This document shows positions 11,401 through 19,011 of a stretch of DNA of 40,251 nt, in pieces. The stretch comes from a virus: the IMG/VR virus record IMGVR_UViG_3300048592_000174, positions 1-40,251 of that record; one strand, 5' to 3'. Below the pieces are notes generated by a model. It searched no databases. It was given only the letters and a program-made list of their open reading frames with translations, and had not been told where the DNA came from. Numbering within the stretch: the first letter of the stretch is position 1; each line of letters starts with the position of its first letter. Made by a program: the position numbers and the translations under genes.

Positions 11401-12051
11401 TGCCCCATTCTTATCGTAAATAAGAATTTGATCAGATACTTGAGAAGTGGCAATTACATTTAATTGTTCGTCCAGCAATCTTGCCACAAATGAATAACTG
11501 CCAACCTTTAATTTACCACCACTTCTATTAACTGATACAGAGGAAATGAGAGGAGATTGAATAGTGGATTGTAATTTAAATTCATTTATATTCCACGATC
11601 CATCATTGTTGGTATATTGCTCCAGTTTATCTAAATTGATACTACGATCATCGTTTAAGCCATCAATAAAATAAACTACTCTGTCACATCCATTCAGTAA
11701 TCGATATTCTCCACGAATACGATATTGAGGATCATTAGAAAAGTTTAAAAGGGGATCATCAACTAAAGTAGTATATACTTTGTTTTCAAGAACTCCTATG
11801 TAAGAGGATGTATCACTAACAGAAAAGATCAATGTCTGATCCCTTTCCATATTAATAGCTCCGATATGTTTTCCCGGTAATTGAGTTATAAAATCCGTAC
11901 CATGTTCAGTACCATAAATATATGAATTACCTGTACGGTCGTCAACAGATGCATTTAATGCAAATGTTACGCTATTGGGATCAACATTAGATACGTTTCT
12001 ATCTAAAACTAATCCTTTGGTTGGAACGGATACTTTATTATCAATTGCCAT
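8431..12051 (-). CDS. Muzzle-type tail protein (distal tail nozzle), 1206 aa
   Basis: A 1206-residue, beta-rich protein with many aromatic and Asp/Asn residues and no signal peptide. The N-terminal KGLVLDRNVSNVDPNSVTFA stretch, followed by a NASVDDRTGN segment, resembles the start of large tail-nozzle proteins of crAss-like and other Bacteroidetes podoviruses. In crAss001 the corresponding protein (gp44, the muzzle) closes the end of the short tail. The place fits: the 336-residue ring-type gene immediately precedes it with an 11-base overlap, and cargo-type genes follow. Cys pairs occur near residues 805-808 (SDCAEE region). The role as an exit channel and plug for DNA is known for the family and inferred here from order, size and N-terminal resemblance. 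Confidence 0.85.
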   Translation of the reverse strand: MAIDNKVSVPTKGLVLDRNVSNVDPNSVTFALNASVDDRTGNSYIYGTEHGTDFITQLPGKHIGAINMERDQTLIFSVSDTSSYIGVLENKVYTTLVDDPLLNFSNDPQYRIRGEYRLLNGCDRVVYFIDGLNDDRSINLDKLEQYTNNDGSWNINEFKLQSTIQSPLISSVSVNRSGGKLKVGSYSFVARLLDEQLNVIATSQVSDQILIYDKNGAFNLEISTLEEGGVDYVNKSINVEITGIDTSYPYIKLIALYSTISGAVQATELDALIPASETVRYTVNEITGSRIDQESVYVDQVIYDTSKVIKIIDKRLVRKNVKAAFKDYSKYQRYSNSVRIKWTSKEITDQNKSEASFQSDEIYAFAIQYVHADGTHSPAFHIPGRAIDANDEIGLVVGTDINQSEVKAFGYVNGDIVPKWKVYSTADVTGKMGYYQSNETYPLTETCDDNYVFGSLIGKNVRYHRFPSKTLVTPTSKLGIEVSNVALPDDCIGYKILFSPRTQKTVVDGGIAFQNTAVVDGRYSYYDLLVGTGVKNQIGIITPKTLKGDSDNAEYLSVLSTESVTLTTFSEIVFDLSDESQAGPFIDLNTEATVYEFSKTASFNTPTYAAITDQVSLGYLETSIDPAAINASWLNLFNIVRLEDVFPTSSSYGITYILKKATIQPYQNLFGLLYKPLTSQIYTDTATIFDGDIYVTPFYVNNMWLKGIEAVGSNPDLTFTCQRLKLHIESEIPFDLRVVGTDDNEVYVDGDLPTYFIRKIADIDIDNKATEKTRERIYEYYAYNTDFNRLYFGKYFLPIPLNYSYCSDCAEEFPNRIIWSNTSFSDESNDAFRIYLSENYTTVGTSPITAASYSKNRLIVRSTRSIYALTPNPQEINTDASSLYLGTGDFLSIPPAEINKVSYGFGGGQFYLDNVETDYGFVTVDTQAGQIFLFGDEYKELTGDNYGCQQWFKENLPVSASGYVTCGYDPRFKRLIVHKSDLVDGVNSSWTMSFSFKNDMWVSFHSYFPDYMFCNFDALYSANGDSIYAHTGDYQTYYGTKKDFVIEYVVFSPVTSDLDCIEYYAQTLQYDENNKQWLEKDFPTFDNFVIYTANQSTGKQAIIPKPLYHIGWSNTQKVCTHTERNYRISAIRDLSTGVPVMSADWNNIQSDYYIDKVPYNINYTQNQWQQIPIKDKYFKIRLFSNLPFNGRVLLNVAQSKLNQSKL

Positions 12052-13051
12052 ATCTATGTGAATACTCTCTATGAATTAACGTTGGAAGTCTAATAATACG
12101 CTGCCTTCCATAAATCAATTCATTGTGTTCAGTAATATTGATATTTGCTAATATATTCTTAGTCTTAGTAGCTTCAAATAAAGCTGCTCTTTCAGACTTA
12201 ATTAAATTATACATTTGTGCAGCACCTTGTTCTCCCATTTGCGCTCTTTCCCACCAATGTTGTTCTTCTACAAACTTTGCTAAGTATTGCCATAATACTT
12301 CTGGAGTATCTGGTAATAAATAATTACCTTCATCATCTTTAAGTGACGTATAATATTCAATAGCAATAATTCCAGATTCAAAAGAGAATGATGCTGTATT
12401 TCCATTTAATGTATAGGATGCATTACATACATCATCTTCACATAAATATTTAGAACTAACGTTAGGAATGAAGCTAACTGTATCCCAACAGAATTGATAA
12501 AAAGAAGATTCTACAAATCGCTGAATGGTATAAATTTCTGAAGGATAGCCACTATTATCATTATAAACCAATGTCACATTATATACATCTCCGGGAGTAT
12601 GACCAACAATCGTAAATTGATTTCCGCTAAGTGTGTAACCTACATTGTATAATAATGTATCAGTTGCATTTCTTTTTACAATAAGTGAATCATCGATGCT
12701 TGTTGAGGGTAATGTATATCCGTTCCATACAAATGTTTCTGTAGTATATATACGAGTATCAACTTGATTATAGATAGTATTATAGTAAGTACGTCCAGAT
12801 GGAGCTAAATTATTAGAACCAATGATAGAACTGTTATATCTTTTTATTCTAATAATGCTTTTGCGATCATCTGGCATATAAGCTTTATGATTAGTGACAT
12901 CGGCAAATGCCACATCCCTCATATATTGGATATTGGGAAAATGAAGTAACCTATATCCCTGTAGTGCCCAAGATAATAACTGATCATCATCCGCTTCATT
13001 AAAGCGAACTACTCTGGATAAATAGTTAAAAATGTTTTGTAGTTGAATCAC
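12041..13051 (-). CDS. Probable tail ring protein next to the muzzle, 336 aa
   Basis: The N-terminal half starts with a helical stretch (about 1-45, FNYLSRVVRFNEADDDQLLS) and continues into beta-rich sequence with 'RIKRY'. Late in the protein, DTPEVLWQYLAKFVEEQHWW begins a long helix. Helix, beta body, then C-terminal helix is the layout expected of connector or ring proteins that stack below a portal. The start overlaps the stop of the 195-residue gene by four bases (ATGA), and the end overlaps the muzzle-type gene by 11. In crAss001 the ring touching the muzzle is encoded immediately before it, so this is most likely that ring (R4-like). The assignment is by position and general architecture. 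Confidence 0.7.
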   Translation of the reverse strand: MIQLQNIFNYLSRVVRFNEADDDQLLSWALQGYRLLHFPNIQYMRDVAFADVTNHKAYMPDDRKSIIRIKRYNSSIIGSNNLAPSGRTYYNTIYNQVDTRIYTTETFVWNGYTLPSTSIDDSLIVKRNATDTLLYNVGYTLSGNQFTIVGHTPGDVYNVTLVYNDNSGYPSEIYTIQRFVESSFYQFCWDTVSFIPNVSSKYLCEDDVCNASYTLNGNTASFSFESGIIAIEYYTSLKDDEGNYLLPDTPEVLWQYLAKFVEEQHWWERAQMGEQGAAQMYNLIKSERAALFEATKTKNILANINITEHNELIYGRQRIIRLPTLIHREYSHRYGN

Positions 13052-13635
13052 GGTTCAGATATTTGTTGAATATGATTAGGATTCTCTTTGAAATACTTAT
13101 TTATAAAGCCGTAAGCTCCCTGTTTATGCAGCATTAATCCCCATAAACCAAGATACTTTGCGTTATATCCGGTTCTTCTCCAAATAACCGCCCATTTATA
13201 TCCATCTATATGCTTATTCATATACCGCTTACCTTCCTCTTTATGTTCTTTATAATATGTACCAGCTTCTTCTTTGGTCATATTATACTTGGCCATTATA
13301 GTTGTCAAGGTAGTATGTATATCAATTCGTTTCTTTTTAGGTTTCCATTTAATCAACTGAAGTTCCCCAATTAAAGAAGAGAATCTGTATACCTGACCTG
13401 AAATTAAATGAAGCACTAAATATTTGAGGTACGTTACTATAATCTTTCTCCACTGTTGGTAAGTTAGCGCATAAGCATGATCCGATACTTCATCATTAGT
13501 TAGATACGGTAAGCAGGTGACACATTTCCTTTTCTTATATGGATACATAAGATAGAAATGTTTCAGTGTCATCTTCTCATTTGGATCTGAAATAAATTTA
13601 CCGTATTTCCGGGTTTGTGTCTGCACTACTGTCAT
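13048..13635 (-). CDS. Basic conserved-type tail-module protein, 195 aa, function unknown
   Basis: A strongly basic protein rich in Lys, Tyr and Trp, with KWKPKKKRID near residues 97-106. It has a CVTC pair near residues 38-41 and a predicted helical C-terminal half (TKEEAGTYYKEHKEEGKRYM). No membrane segment or signal peptide is seen; the LKYLVLHLI stretch near residue 70 is short and probably a buried helix. It lies between two ring-type genes, overlapping the upstream one by 38 bases and the downstream one by four. That context suggests a tail-assembly or tail-ring component; the positive charge would suit contact with DNA in the tail lumen. No domain is recognised, so the function is open. 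Confidence 0.7.
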   Translation of the reverse strand: MTVVQTQTRKYGKFISDPNEKMTLKHFYLMYPYKKRKCVTCLPYLTNDEVSDHAYALTYQQWRKIIVTYLKYLVLHLISGQVYRFSSLIGELQLIKWKPKKKRIDIHTTLTTIMAKYNMTKEEAGTYYKEHKEEGKRYMNKHIDGYKWAVIWRRTGYNAKYLGLWGLMLHKQGAYGFINKYFKENPNHIQQISEP

Positions 13636-14254
13636 CTTTTAATGATAAAGGTACTTTCAGTAATTCAACTGCTAATTTAAGTATTCCATCAGCATCTGCT
13701 TGGCTGATTCCGGTTTCCAAATCATATATGTTAACGCAAGGATTAGCTTCGCTACAATACTGAATACTATTCCAATCTACTATATTTTCCCAAACACCTT
13801 CCACTTGGATAACTTCCATATCTGTAGTATTATACAGATAAAGGTGCTGATTGTGAATATTCCATCGAATAGCATTTTTCTTTATAGGATCATATTTATT
13901 CGACTTTAATTCATAATCTTCACTGTATCCAACTAAACTTCCACCTAATGTTTTAACTTGTACAGCATCTCTATATCTACCTGTAAGCGGTCTTGGTATA
14001 GAATAGATACTTTTTAATACTTCACATCCAACATCTACACATTCGCAATCATGCGCTTTATCTAATTCTAATTTAATACAGAAACGATGAGTTGCCCAAG
14101 CAGAAATAAATTGCTTTGCTTTAATATCGTTTGATGCAATTCTGGCTCTGGCTTTTACAATAAGTGACCAAAGAAATGATTCTGGCATATCCGAATCATT
14201 GGATACTTCTTCTATCAATATTTTCAGATCTGATATTAAATCACCTACGGTCAT
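13598..14254 (-). CDS. Probable tail ring/connector protein, about 218 aa
   Basis: The preferred start is ATG 14254, because it overlaps the TGA of the nuclease gene as ATGA; an alternative in-frame ATG at 14281 would add nine residues. An N-terminal helical region (TVGDLISDLKILIEE, then a long helix through FLWSLIVKARARI) is followed by a Cys cluster (HDCECVDVGCEVL), IPRP, a beta-rich body and a C-terminal helix (ADADGILKLAVELLKVPL). Helix, beta, helix is what ring proteins below a portal look like, and the neighbours (basic protein, 336-residue ring, muzzle) support a tail-stack role. The Cys cluster could bind a metal or form disulfides. Alternative: a completion protein for the head-tail joint. 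Confidence 0.7.
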   Translation of the reverse strand: MTVGDLISDLKILIEEVSNDSDMPESFLWSLIVKARARIASNDIKAKQFISAWATHRFCIKLELDKAHDCECVDVGCEVLKSIYSIPRPLTGRYRDAVQVKTLGGSLVGYSEDYELKSNKYDPIKKNAIRWNIHNQHLYLYNTTDMEVIQVEGVWENIVDWNSIQYCSEANPCVNIYDLETGISQADADGILKLAVELLKVPLSLKDDSSADTNPEIR

Positions 14255-15015
14255 AGTATTAATTTTATTAAATCTGGACAATCTGGAATATCAATCCTCG
14301 ATATAGTATTTGGGCGCACATTTAAGATATACATTCTTGCTATACGAATGGATGTGTATTTCTCAATGCAATGCTTATAGAAATTCAACTGTAACGTATA
14401 CTTATTAAAATTACAATCGCTCAGGAATTCTAGTGGTGGTAAAAATGTAGTAAATCGATTACTGTATTTAATTTCTTCATCTGTTTTGTAATCAATTAAT
14501 TCTATATCATTCGATTCTTTATTGAAAAATAAACCATCTAATTGTCCTGCGATCTTAGCATCATAATCCGCTACAATGTATTCCATTCTTATAGGAATGA
14601 GATGTTTATTTTCTTTAACAAATGAATCAATTAATTTATTACCTGATAATTTACGAAACCATGCTTTTTCAAAATCAGCATGTACCTGTTTACCATTAGC
14701 TAATGCAGTGTCCGATTTTGCTTTCCATTTCGAGAGTATATCAAAAATATCAATATGAATATCTTCATAATGAAGAATCTTTCCATCATATGCAATATGA
14801 TCTTGCGGGACACCTCTTGAGCTATGTGATTTAACATGTGCACCATTTGCTTGAAGCTGCTTATATTTAGCCCAATATATTTCATTAAACGGTTCCTGAA
14901 ACTTCTTTATATGTGTAGTTGCAGAAGTAAATTGCTTATTTCCCCAGTGATACGAGTGATCTTCTTCTCTAAAGTAGACATCGTTAAACCGTTCAAGTTC
15001 TTGTAATATATTCAT
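14251..15015 (-). CDS. PD-(D/E)XK superfamily nuclease (RecB/Cas4-like), 254 aa
   Basis: Motifs of the RecB-like nuclease branch appear in order: ANGKQVH with H112 and a following E116, E145 in RMEYIV, D160 in AGQLDG, D175 and K177 in LIDYKT, and Q209 with Y213 in LQLNFY. These correspond to the H, D, D-x-K and Q-xxx-Y positions of that family, so the active site looks complete. The enzyme should cut or trim DNA with Mg2+. It sits inside the tail genes, starting as TAATG with the stop of the Ig-like protein gene and ending as ATGA with a ring-type gene. I recall crAss-like phages having a nuclease of this type among tail genes. It might process packaged or replicating DNA, or degrade host DNA; the sequence does not decide which. 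Confidence 0.88.
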   Translation of the reverse strand: MNILQELERFNDVYFREEDHSYHWGNKQFTSATTHIKKFQEPFNEIYWAKYKQLQANGAHVKSHSSRGVPQDHIAYDGKILHYEDIHIDIFDILSKWKAKSDTALANGKQVHADFEKAWFRKLSGNKLIDSFVKENKHLIPIRMEYIVADYDAKIAGQLDGLFFNKESNDIELIDYKTDEEIKYSNRFTTFLPPLEFLSDCNFNKYTLQLNFYKHCIEKYTSIRIARMYILNVRPNTISRIDIPDCPDLIKLIL

Positions 15016-16952
15016 TATAATACATATATACCTGTCAATGCGCTAAATGTTCCGCAAGATTTTGTAAATTTACATTTGAATCTATATCCATAACCTGCTA
15101 CAGGTATTTCGTGGGAATAAGCTGCAACTCCTGATACAAAGGATGTAGCTGGATAAGTCCCAATATAATCGGCAGGATCGTCTACAGGATTAACGCTTGT
15201 ATCCCTGTATACATCTACTGTCAAATCTGCCAATGTAACATCTGTACCAACAACTAACCAAGTAAGATCTACATAATTGGGGAATGTAGATACCCCAAAT
15301 CTAAATACACCGGAAACATGAGTTATACTGTACTGTCTATGGTAAACCGTTACATTAGCAACAGCAGATCCTTTAGTGTACGTAAATAGATATGTTCCAT
15401 AGGCTTTACCGCTAAAGCTAACTGTTGCTGGAGAAGTCAAAGTTACTGTAGCAGGATTACCGGCATCTTGTGCCCAAGTACCTGTTCCATCATATCCACC
15501 AATAAGTGCTGTAAGATTTATATTTCCTCCAGTACAAACTAAACCGGTAGATAGAACTTCTCCTGCATTTTCTACTGTAAGAGAAATGGTAACATTGGTT
15601 CCAAATACATTATTCAATCCATATGCTTTTACTACAATACTATCTGCACCACTTTCTCCACTATTAGCCGTATAATATAATGTACTTCCGCTAGTAGTTA
15701 CCGTACCTTTAGTTGGAGCAGTAATTATTTCCAAGCGTCTTACAATTTCAGAAGTTCTTAATCCTAAATTATCACTAACTGTATTTCCATTAGCTACTGA
15801 TAAACTGAAATTGCTTATTGATGGTGGAGTTAATGTATATGGATCTAAATAAATATTATAATTTTCACTACTTACACCACCTGTTGAATTTGCTTTCCAA
15901 CGAATACCTTCAATAGTTGGAGTAGCTGTATTGTATGTAAATTTAACTTCTTTATTTGGTGTTAATTCAGCATCACCATTGATACCGTTCAAAACAGATC
16001 CTGTTAATGATTGATCTGAATTAGGAACAAATTCAAATGTGTTATAATCAATATTACTGCGAATGTCAACTATAGGGACAATAACCTCATCTCCAATTCC
16101 AGGAGTAGTTTGATAATTTTGAACATCTATAGTTTTAGATCTTGGAATCGTTTCCTCATCTTGCTCTGTAATAACCAATGCAGAAATAACACTTGTATTT
16201 GTATATACCCCCCTCGTATCTTTCATTCGTACAGTAATACGAACAATTGACTGTGTAAGATTAGGTCTAAATTCAAAATTAAATCCTTTAATACCAAAAC
16301 GTTCAAATTGTATACCTAGACTATCATGCGATACAATCTCTAATGTATCATAGTCCAATGTGCCACAGCCTATATTTTCAATTGCAGGAATAACTATCGA
16401 ATACGCATCCGATCCATTGTAAATGGCAGTATCCGAATATTCAGAAGGAATAATCGGTAAACAATTGGAAATAGTTACGCTATCTGATACATAGCATCCA
16501 TTAGCATCATATACTTGGGCAAGTACAACGTGATTAGATTTAAGATAAGGAGTGTTCTCCAATATCAACTGATTACCATTAGGGAATCCGTTATATTGAG
16601 TAGTATCCCATACCCAACTTATTGTATATGGTGAAGTTCCACCACTTACGTTTACTGTGTACGGTGAAGATGTACCTACAATATCAGCCGTTAACGTAGT
16701 ACATGGATCGACAATGCTCAAAGCTTGTGTTTTAGTACAACCATTATTATCTATTCCATAAGCTGTAATTGTAGCATCTCCAAAACAATCTGAATTGCTA
16801 AAATTAAATGTTACAGGAATAATCGTTGCACTTCCATAATATGTACCAGAAGAGGGGCTTATGGTTACACAAGGATCATCTGATGTAATGGTATACTGAA
16901 TATACGAAGCATTTGGAAAACTAAACTGTATATTTTTAATTACGGTTATCAT
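15015..16952 (-). CDS. Large Ig-like/SprB-repeat-like surface protein, 645 aa
   Basis: The sequence is beta-rich, with repeated Ser, Thr, Gly and paired Cys and almost no Lys-rich helices. The first 170 residues hold two modules ending in DNNGC- and DANGC-type turns, with a SGGTSPYTISW segment; this pattern is typical of SprB-like and PKD-like repeats in Bacteroidetes surface proteins. Further Ig/cadherin-like modules follow (for example SGADSIVVKAYG near residues 430-450 and a C-terminal module ending in TGIYVL). No signal peptide is seen, which fits a virion part rather than a secreted one. The start shares ATGA with the 89-residue gene, and the end shares TAATG with the nuclease. Likely role: carbohydrate- or host-surface-binding decoration on the tail or head. 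A BACON-like domain is possible but not established. Confidence 0.75.
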   Translation of the reverse strand: MITVIKNIQFSFPNASYIQYTITSDDPCVTISPSSGTYYGSATIIPVTFNFSNSDCFGDATITAYGIDNNGCTKTQALSIVDPCTTLTADIVGTSSPYTVNVSGGTSPYTISWVWDTTQYNGFPNGNQLILENTPYLKSNHVVLAQVYDANGCYVSDSVTISNCLPIIPSEYSDTAIYNGSDAYSIVIPAIENIGCGTLDYDTLEIVSHDSLGIQFERFGIKGFNFEFRPNLTQSIVRITVRMKDTRGVYTNTSVISALVITEQDEETIPRSKTIDVQNYQTTPGIGDEVIVPIVDIRSNIDYNTFEFVPNSDQSLTGSVLNGINGDAELTPNKEVKFTYNTATPTIEGIRWKANSTGGVSSENYNIYLDPYTLTPPSISNFSLSVANGNTVSDNLGLRTSEIVRRLEIITAPTKGTVTTSGSTLYYTANSGESGADSIVVKAYGLNNVFGTNVTISLTVENAGEVLSTGLVCTGGNINLTALIGGYDGTGTWAQDAGNPATVTLTSPATVSFSGKAYGTYLFTYTKGSAVANVTVYHRQYSITHVSGVFRFGVSTFPNYVDLTWLVVGTDVTLADLTVDVYRDTSVNPVDDPADYIGTYPATSFVSGVAAYSHEIPVAGYGYRFKCKFTKSCGTFSALTGIYVL

Positions 16953-17218
16953 AACATAGTTATTTGAGCATCACAAGATACACTTACATTAAGAAAAGAA
17001 ATAGATCCGGAACAATTGGAAACAGTTGAAGAACTGCTACAATCAGCTAAAACCAGATAATCAAACGGGGTTCCACTTAAATCGACAGTATCACATGAAT
17101 AAATGGACATGAATACACCTGTCAATTCTTCATCAGTTGGAATATCACAAATTATTCCATAAGCCTGTTTATAATAAACAGATTTCAGATAGTTATCAAT
17201 GACATCCGCAATTATCAT
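16949..17218 (-). CDS. Small Cys-rich protein, 89 aa, unknown
   Basis: An 89-residue acidic protein with six cysteines (near residues 24, 42, 60, 69, 80-81 and the SVSCDAQ region). The N-terminal half is helical and the second half is Ser- and Cys-rich and beta-like. No signal peptide or membrane helix is apparent. It overlaps the 139-residue gene by 23 bases and joins the Ig-like protein gene by ATGA, so it belongs to the same translational chain. The Cys-rich tail resembles the start of the following Ig-like protein in composition, so it may be an adaptor for that protein. The function is not recognised. Confidence 0.65.
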   Translation of the reverse strand: MIIADVIDNYLKSVYYKQAYGIICDIPTDEELTGVFMSIYSCDTVDLSGTPFDYLVLADCSSSSTVSNCSGSISFLNVSVSCDAQITML

Positions 17219-17615
17219 CTAATGATCTATTTAATCGTGAGTAAACTGATTTCATTGCGTTACAATCTACACATTGGCTTGCGGATTTCAATATAAAATA
17301 ATCCATTTGTATTTGCAAATTATAACTATCTTTTACACTATTTAATACTTCACAACCTACTTCTTGATCTACAAAGAAGCAGGATTTCTCTTTAGTAACC
17401 GTTGTAGATGTAGTCTTAGTAAGAAGAAAACTGTATATGCCATCTGCATAAGAACCGATTACATCATACTTATCTGTATCATATACATCTCCAGATTCAA
17501 TTACATATTCGGTTCCTTCAATATTTAATACCATTGAAGTTACACCTGAAAAGCTACTTAATAGAGTAGATTCAATAGTGAATGTTGTGAAATCACCGTT
17601 TATCGTTACTGTCAT
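17196..17615 (-). CDS. Small virion-type protein with C-terminal Cys motif, 139 aa
   Basis: The N-terminal 80 residues look beta-rich (TVTINGDFTTFTIE, then alternating hydrophobics). The C-terminal 55 residues look helical and carry Cys motifs: VGCEVLNS, then CVDC, then CGCH at the end. The spacing could suit a metal site or disulfides. VGCEVL also occurs in the 227-codon ring-type gene (VGCEVLKS). The gene overlaps its neighbours on both sides (23 bases each), with the holin-like gene upstream and the 89-residue Cys-rich gene downstream. I recall small proteins of this layout in structural clusters of Bacteroidetes phages but cannot name a function. Confidence 0.65.
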   Translation of the reverse strand: MTVTINGDFTTFTIESTLLSSFSGVTSMVLNIEGTEYVIESGDVYDTDKYDVIGSYADGIYSFLLTKTTSTTVTKEKSCFFVDQEVGCEVLNSVKDSYNLQIQMDYFILKSASQCVDCNAMKSVYSRLNRSLDDNCGCH

Positions 17616-17856
17616 TTTCAGTTGGTTTATCGGTTACGGTTAAATACCTACTTGTTCTTACGCCAATAGCACTAAGAACTAATACAATTATTTGAGAAAT
17701 AACGTTCAATATGGATTCTGTTTTATCAGATAAAAGATCTCTTACGATTATTTCACCGATAAAAGAATCTGCCATTAATAGTACAACAACTATTATGGCA
17801 TATGCTACAGGATTTTTAATCTTTAATGAATCGAATATTGCTGCTAATGTCTGCAT
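17593..17856 (-). CDS. Holin-like two-helix membrane protein, 87 aa
   Basis: There are two hydrophobic helices at about residues 17-38 (VAYAIIVVVLLMADSFIG) and 50-66 (VISQIIVLVLSAIGV), joined by a short charged loop. The C-terminal tail is hydrophilic and charged (KPTENDSNDKR). Size, two-helix topology and charged tail fit a phage holin, which would let the cytoplasmic amidase encoded upstream of TerL reach peptidoglycan. It follows the membrane-anchored PAS gene by three bases and overlaps the next gene by 23. Two other tiny two-helix proteins are encoded 2 kb away, so which one is the true holin cannot be told from sequence. Confidence 0.75.
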   Translation of the reverse strand: MQTLAAIFDSLKIKNPVAYAIIVVVLLMADSFIGEIIVRDLLSDKTESILNVISQIIVLVLSAIGVRTSRYLTVTDKPTENDSNDKR

Positions 17857-17859
17857 AAA

Positions 17860-18453
17860 CTAAGATTTAAATAAGTGTTCTATATAATAATCAGGTACAG
17901 CAATTCCAGCAGTACCAATCGTTACACCGTCAACTTCTCTAGGATATTTGATAACAAGTACATAAAATGTCCTCTTATTGAGAATGACTTTTTCTCTAGC
18001 GTATACAATACGATCTAAAGCTTTAACGTCATTATTCATATAATCGTTCGCAATTTCTTCAGGCCAAATATCTGTATCCTTTTTACCTATATAATCTAAT
18101 GCAGTATGACCTTGAGGAATTAAGAACATATCTTCATATGCCTTATTAACAGTAATTATCGTACCGTCTTTATCCTTTATCCATTTAGGGACAGGCATAT
18201 TCAAATGAGCAGATTCCAATTGTATCAATTTCACTTTTAAACCGAATACAATTTCTTCCAATGAATTAAGTTTATTTTTTAATTCATTTTCTGTTACACG
18301 AAGTCTGGTATTCTCTTCCCTAAATGCATTCAATATTGATTCAAAATCATCTCTTTTCTCTTTAGAACGGTGTACGATAAAATTGAATATAGCAGTTACT
18401 ACACCACCCCCTATAAAGGTTATGATTAGATTGACTAGTTGTAAATTCTCCAC
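17860..18453 (-). CDS. Membrane-anchored coiled-coil PAS-domain protein, 197 aa
   Basis: One transmembrane helix at residues 7-28 (VNLIITFIGGGVVTAIFNFI) is followed by a charged heptad-like coiled coil (about 33-80). A PAS-type domain follows (about 86-186), with W91, the KDKDG turn, a VNKAYEDMF helix, DYIGKKDTDIWP and a closing strand GTAGIAV. PAS domains sense small ligands, redox state or light; no kinase, cyclase or HTH output domain is attached, so any output must pass through the membrane helix or a partner. The stop is TAG. It is encoded directly before the holin-like gene. The TM-plus-coiled-coil layout recalls inner-membrane spanin subunits, but the PAS domain does not. A role in lysis timing is an inference from context. 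Confidence 0.8.
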   Translation of the reverse strand: MENLQLVNLIITFIGGGVVTAIFNFIVHRSKEKRDDFESILNAFREENTRLRVTENELKNKLNSLEEIVFGLKVKLIQLESAHLNMPVPKWIKDKDGTIITVNKAYEDMFLIPQGHTALDYIGKKDTDIWPEEIANDYMNNDVKALDRIVYAREKVILNKRTFYVLVIKYPREVDGVTIGTAGIAVPDYYIEHLFKS

Positions 18454-18477
18454 CTATTAAATGTTAATATGAATAAT

Positions 18478-19011
18478 TTAAAGATTGTCTCTATCTACCC
18501 ATAATTCCATTTTATGGGGTGTTTTTCGGTTACCACCGAACGATGGGCCTATGAAGCGATACATATTATCCGGCATTTCCCAAGACTTAGTTAATGTAAC
18601 TTCTTCTTTATTTGCAATATACGCTACAAAGGTAATAGTTTTTCCAACACGTTTCATTAAAACAATCAAAGAATCTTTAACATCTACAATCATGGGATAT
18701 AAATCCCATATCATTCCGCCTTTACTGTCATTAATATACCAAACAACTTCCCATGTATTAGGTTTATCTAAATTGGGTCTTGCTGCACACATTATAGCAT
18801 TTACATTATTAGGACTTATTGCTCCTGTAACTCCACATAACTTAAAATTCCAATCACGAGCATCCTCACCTAATACTGATTTATCAAACCAACAGCTTTC
18901 TGTAAAATTAATTTCCCAACGGTAATTGAAATTTCCTAATCTTGGTTTCAATTTTCTACCCAACTCCATAGGAGAAGAATAATGGGAATTCTTATTGAAT
19001 ACATATTTCAT
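18478..19011 (-). CDS. Unknown beta-rich protein, 177 aa
   Basis: A 177-residue protein with many Trp residues (about nine), alternating hydrophobic strands and three Cys (near residues 40, 59 and 74). It looks like a single beta-sandwich, possibly lectin-like (LamG or jelly-roll type), judging from the strand [20 protein letters not shown] and the final MELWVD. There is no signal peptide or membrane segment. The start overlaps the stop of the metzincin lipoprotein gene as ATGA, so the two are probably made together. It may bind a glycan or partner protein. No family is recognised with confidence. Confidence 0.7.
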   Translation of the reverse strand: MKYVFNKNSHYSSPMELGRKLKPRLGNFNYRWEINFTESCWFDKSVLGEDARDWNFKLCGVTGAISPNNVNAIMCAARPNLDKPNTWEVVWYINDSKGGMIWDLYPMIVDVKDSLIVLMKRVGKTITFVAYIANKEEVTLTKSWEMPDNMYRFIGPSFGGNRKTPHKMELWVDRDNL

